From an uncultured Eubacteriales bacterium (GTDB lineage: Bacteria > Bacillota > Clostridia > Oscillospirales > Oscillospiraceae): DNA of 55,447 nucleotides. The notes under the pieces are model-generated. The model saw only the letters and a list, made by a program, of their open reading frames with translations, was not told the origin of the DNA and searched no databases. Shown here one piece after another: positions 53,921 through 55,447 of this stretch (position 1 is its first letter; each line of letters opens with the position of its first letter). The translations under genes and the position numbers were made by a program. Where the stretch lies: positions 1-55,447 of the forward strand of contig CAJKDY010000015.1 in the NCBI GenBank assembly GCA_905198835.1, in the 5' to 3' direction.

Positions 53921-54523
53921 TTACTTGGAATAGAGCTCGACGATAAGGTGCTCCTCAACAGGCATATCGATGTCGTCCCGGGCGGGCATCTGGACGACGG
54001 TGCCCTTGAGGGCGTTCTTCTCACGGCTCAGCCACTTAGGAGTGGCAAAGATGGGGGCGTCCTCGCCGGTGAAGCGCTTAAAGCGGACGCTGTCCCGGCT
54101 GGACTCCTTGACCTCGATCACATCGCCGGGCTTCACCAGGTAGGAGGGGATGTTCACCTTCCGACCGTTGACGGTGAAGTGGCCGTGGTTGACGCTCTGA
54201 CGAGCCTCGCGGCGGGTCATGGCAAAGCCCAGGCGGTACACCACGTTGTCCAGGCGGCGCTCGATGGTGGTCAGCAGCACCTCGCCGGTCATGCCCTCGG
54301 CGCGAGCGGCCTTCTCATAGTAAGCGCGGAACTGCTTTTCCATGATGCCGTAGACGAACTTGACCTTCTGCTTCTCGTTCATCTGCATGGCGTACTCGCT
54401 CTGCTTGCGGCGCATCTGACCCTTGGGGTTGCGGTTGGTCTGCTTCTTGGCGTATCCCATAGCGGCGGGAGAAACATTCAGAGCCTTGCAGCGCTTGGCT
54501 ACAGGCTGCATATTCTTAGCCAT
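53921..54523 (-). CDS. rpsD: 30S ribosomal protein S4
   Basis: S4 nucleates 30S assembly by binding 16S rRNA. The 200-residue protein has the S4 RNA-binding domain (NVVYRLGFAMTRREARQSVNHGHFTVNGRKVN, ~95-160). It has a single Cys near the N terminus and lacks the four-Cys zinc knuckle, so it is the zinc-independent form. The genomic position between rpsK and rpoA is standard. Confidence 0.97.
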   Translation of the reverse strand: MAKNMQPVAKRCKALNVSPAAMGYAKKQTNRNPKGQMRRKQSEYAMQMNEKQKVKFVYGIMEKQFRAYYEKAARAEGMTGEVLLTTIERRLDNVVYRLGFAMTRREARQSVNHGHFTVNGRKVNIPSYLVKPGDVIEVKESSRDSVRFKRFTGEDAPIFATPKWLSREKNALKGTVVQMPARDDIDMPVEEHLIVELYSK

Positions 54524-54547
54524 ATTAACTCAATTCCTCCTTTGCTA

Positions 54548-54949
54548 TTACACGCGGCGGCGCTTAGGCGGACGGCAGCCGTTGTGGGGAATGGGGGTCA
54601 CGTCCTTGATCAGGGTGACCTCCAGGCCCACGGCCTGGAGCGCCCGGATGGCGGCCTCACGGCCCTGGCCGGGGCCCTTGACAAAGACCTCCACGCTCTT
54701 CAGGCCATGCTCCATGGCGGCCTTGGCGGCCGTCTCAGCGGCGGTCTGCGCGGCGAAGGGGGTAGACTTCCGGGAGCCCCGGAAGCCCATCTCGCCGGAG
54801 GAAGCCCAAGAGATGGCGTTGCCTTGGGTATCGGTCACAGTGACCATGGTGTTGTTGAAGGAAGAGCGGATGTGGACCGCGCCCTTCTCGATATTCTTGC
54901 GTTCGCGACGACGACGGGTCGTCTTCTTGCCTTTCGTAGTAGCAGCCAT
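54548..54949 (-). CDS. rpsK: 30S ribosomal protein S11
   Basis: S11 lies in the platform of the small subunit. The 133-residue protein shows the typical basic N terminus (TKGKKTTRRRRERKNIEKG), IRSSFNNTMVTVTDTQGNAISWAS and the C-terminal DVTPIPHNGCRPPKRRRV. It is 15 bases after rpsM. Confidence 0.98.
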   Translation of the reverse strand: MAATTKGKKTTRRRRERKNIEKGAVHIRSSFNNTMVTVTDTQGNAISWASSGEMGFRGSRKSTPFAAQTAAETAAKAAMEHGLKSVEVFVKGPGQGREAAIRALQAVGLEVTLIKDVTPIPHNGCRPPKRRRV

Positions 54950-54964
54950 ATTCTCTCTCCCTCC

Positions 54965-55333
54965 TTACTTCTTCTTGTTGGCCACGGTGCGCTTGGGACC
55001 CTTGCGGGTACGGGCGTTGGTCTTGGAGCGCTGGCCCCGGACCGGAAGGCCTTTGCGGTGGCGGATGCCACGGTAGCAGCCGATCTCAGTGAGCCGCTTG
55101 ATGTCCAGAGCCACGTTCCGGCGGAGGTCGCCCTCCACGGTGTAGTGGTTGCCGATCTCCTCACGGAGGGCAGCTTCCTGCTCCTCCGTCAGGTCCTTCA
55201 CCCGGGTGTCGGGGTCGATGCCTGTGGCGGCCAGGATCTTGTTGGCGCTGGTGCGCCCGATGCCGAAAATATAGGTCAAGCCGATCTCAACGCGCTTGTC
55301 CTTCGGCAAGTCAATACCAGCAATACGAGCCAT
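54965..55333 (-). CDS. rpsM: 30S ribosomal protein S13
   Basis: S13 sits in the head of the small subunit and contacts the large subunit. The 122-residue protein has MARIAGIDLPKDKRVEIGLTY, the helix-hairpin-helix FGIGRTSANKILAATGI, and GLPVRGQRSKTNARTRKGP. All are typical. Confidence 0.98.
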   Translation of the reverse strand: MARIAGIDLPKDKRVEIGLTYIFGIGRTSANKILAATGIDPDTRVKDLTEEQEAALREEIGNHYTVEGDLRRNVALDIKRLTEIGCYRGIRHRKGLPVRGQRSKTNARTRKGPKRTVANKKK

Positions 55334-55351
55334 ACTTTTCTGTCCCTCCTT

Positions 55352-55447
55352 TTAACCTTGTCTCTGCTTGTGCTTGGGGTTTTCGCAAATGACCATGACT
55401 TTGCCCTTGCGCTTGATGATCTTGCACTTCTCGCACATGGGCTTCAC
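55352..55447 (-). CDS. rpmJ: 50S ribosomal protein L36 (5'-truncated by window edge)
   Basis: The minus strand encodes VKPMCEKCKIIKRKGKVM...CENPKHKQRQG and a TAA stop at 55354-55352. Only the first two residues (Met-Lys) lie beyond the window. The CxxC, later Cys and His ligands show the zinc-binding form of L36. It precedes rpsM, as in other Firmicutes, with infA expected next upstream. Confidence 0.93.
   Translation of the reverse strand: MKPMCEKCKIIKRKGKVMVICENPKHKQRQG

Noticed and set aside
1..55447. CRISPR array, tRNA, rRNA, complete insertion sequence, prophage or replication origin.
   Set aside because: No regularly spaced direct repeats, cloverleaf with anticodon and T loop, transposase or integrase frame, or DnaA-box cluster was recognised when reading the gaps. 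A tRNAscan-SE and minced run would be decisive.

Overview
The window is a high-GC stretch of chromosome from an anaerobic, spore-forming Clostridia bacterium, most likely of the Oscillospiraceae (Flavonifractor/Lawsonibacter/Intestinimonas-like). The sporulation genes spoIIAB, sigF, spo0A and spoVT, a trimeric [FeFe] hydrogenase, NfnAB, a spore-former style ribosomal protein/rpoA block and Shine-Dalgarno-rich leaders support this. The genus is inferred from gene content and base composition, not from a search.

Layout. 1-1.1 kb: end of the spoIIAB-sigF operon. 1.3-9.5 kb: one long, tightly coupled operon with all seven shikimate-pathway enzymes (aroF, B, A, C, K, Q, E) plus pheA, interrupted by a gamma-carbonic-anhydrase-like gene and closed by a small TSCPD protein. 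9.5-12.1 kb: a small accessory islet with a ribbon-helix-helix protein, a Cys-rich miniprotein, a short acidic protein, two DUF2589-type proteins and an HNH nuclease. 12.1-16.4 kb (minus): hydCBA, an electron-bifurcating hydrogenase. 16.5-30.5 kb (plus): serC-serA, a sodium:amino-acid symporter with a LysR regulator, iron alcohol dehydrogenase, nfnAB, an SDR, a cation exchanger under a yybP-ykoY (Mn) riboswitch, an HPr-like protein lacking the active His, and a polar amino acid ABC transporter. 30.5-33.9 kb (minus): GNAT, ATP-grasp and two esterases. 34.0-36.3 kb (plus): DUF3783, a YgjP-like metallopeptidase and CCA-adding enzyme. 36.4-44.6 kb (minus): a giant SLH-anchored, dockerin-bearing surface protein coupled to a subtilisin. 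44.7-46.8 kb: recG. 47-50.5 kb: an SPFH/zinc-ribbon membrane-stress-like cluster with a divergent XRE regulator. 50.6-52.4 kb: spo0A and spoVT. 52.5-55.4 kb: rpmJ-rpsM-rpsK-rpsD-rpoA-rplQ.

The most interesting unexplained signal is non-coding. Two elements, at 1183-1320 and 51651-51843 (minus), share nearly identical 5' and 3' ends but have different interiors. Their ends pair into the same long stem, with a tandem G-A step, a conserved bulge, and compensatory base changes between the copies. Both lie beside sporulation genes in transcribed untranslated regions. I read this as a candidate structured RNA (or RNA-like mobile element) family. Four BIME/REP-like GTAGGG hairpin elements form a second, separate repeat family.

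Other regulatory signals read directly from sequence include a perfect 0A box ahead of spo0A, a second perfect 0A box inside a palindrome between hydC and serC, a sigma-G-type promoter ahead of spoVT, and many consensus sigma-A promoters, often with an extended TGn -10. No tRNA, rRNA, CRISPR array, complete insertion sequence or replication origin was seen.
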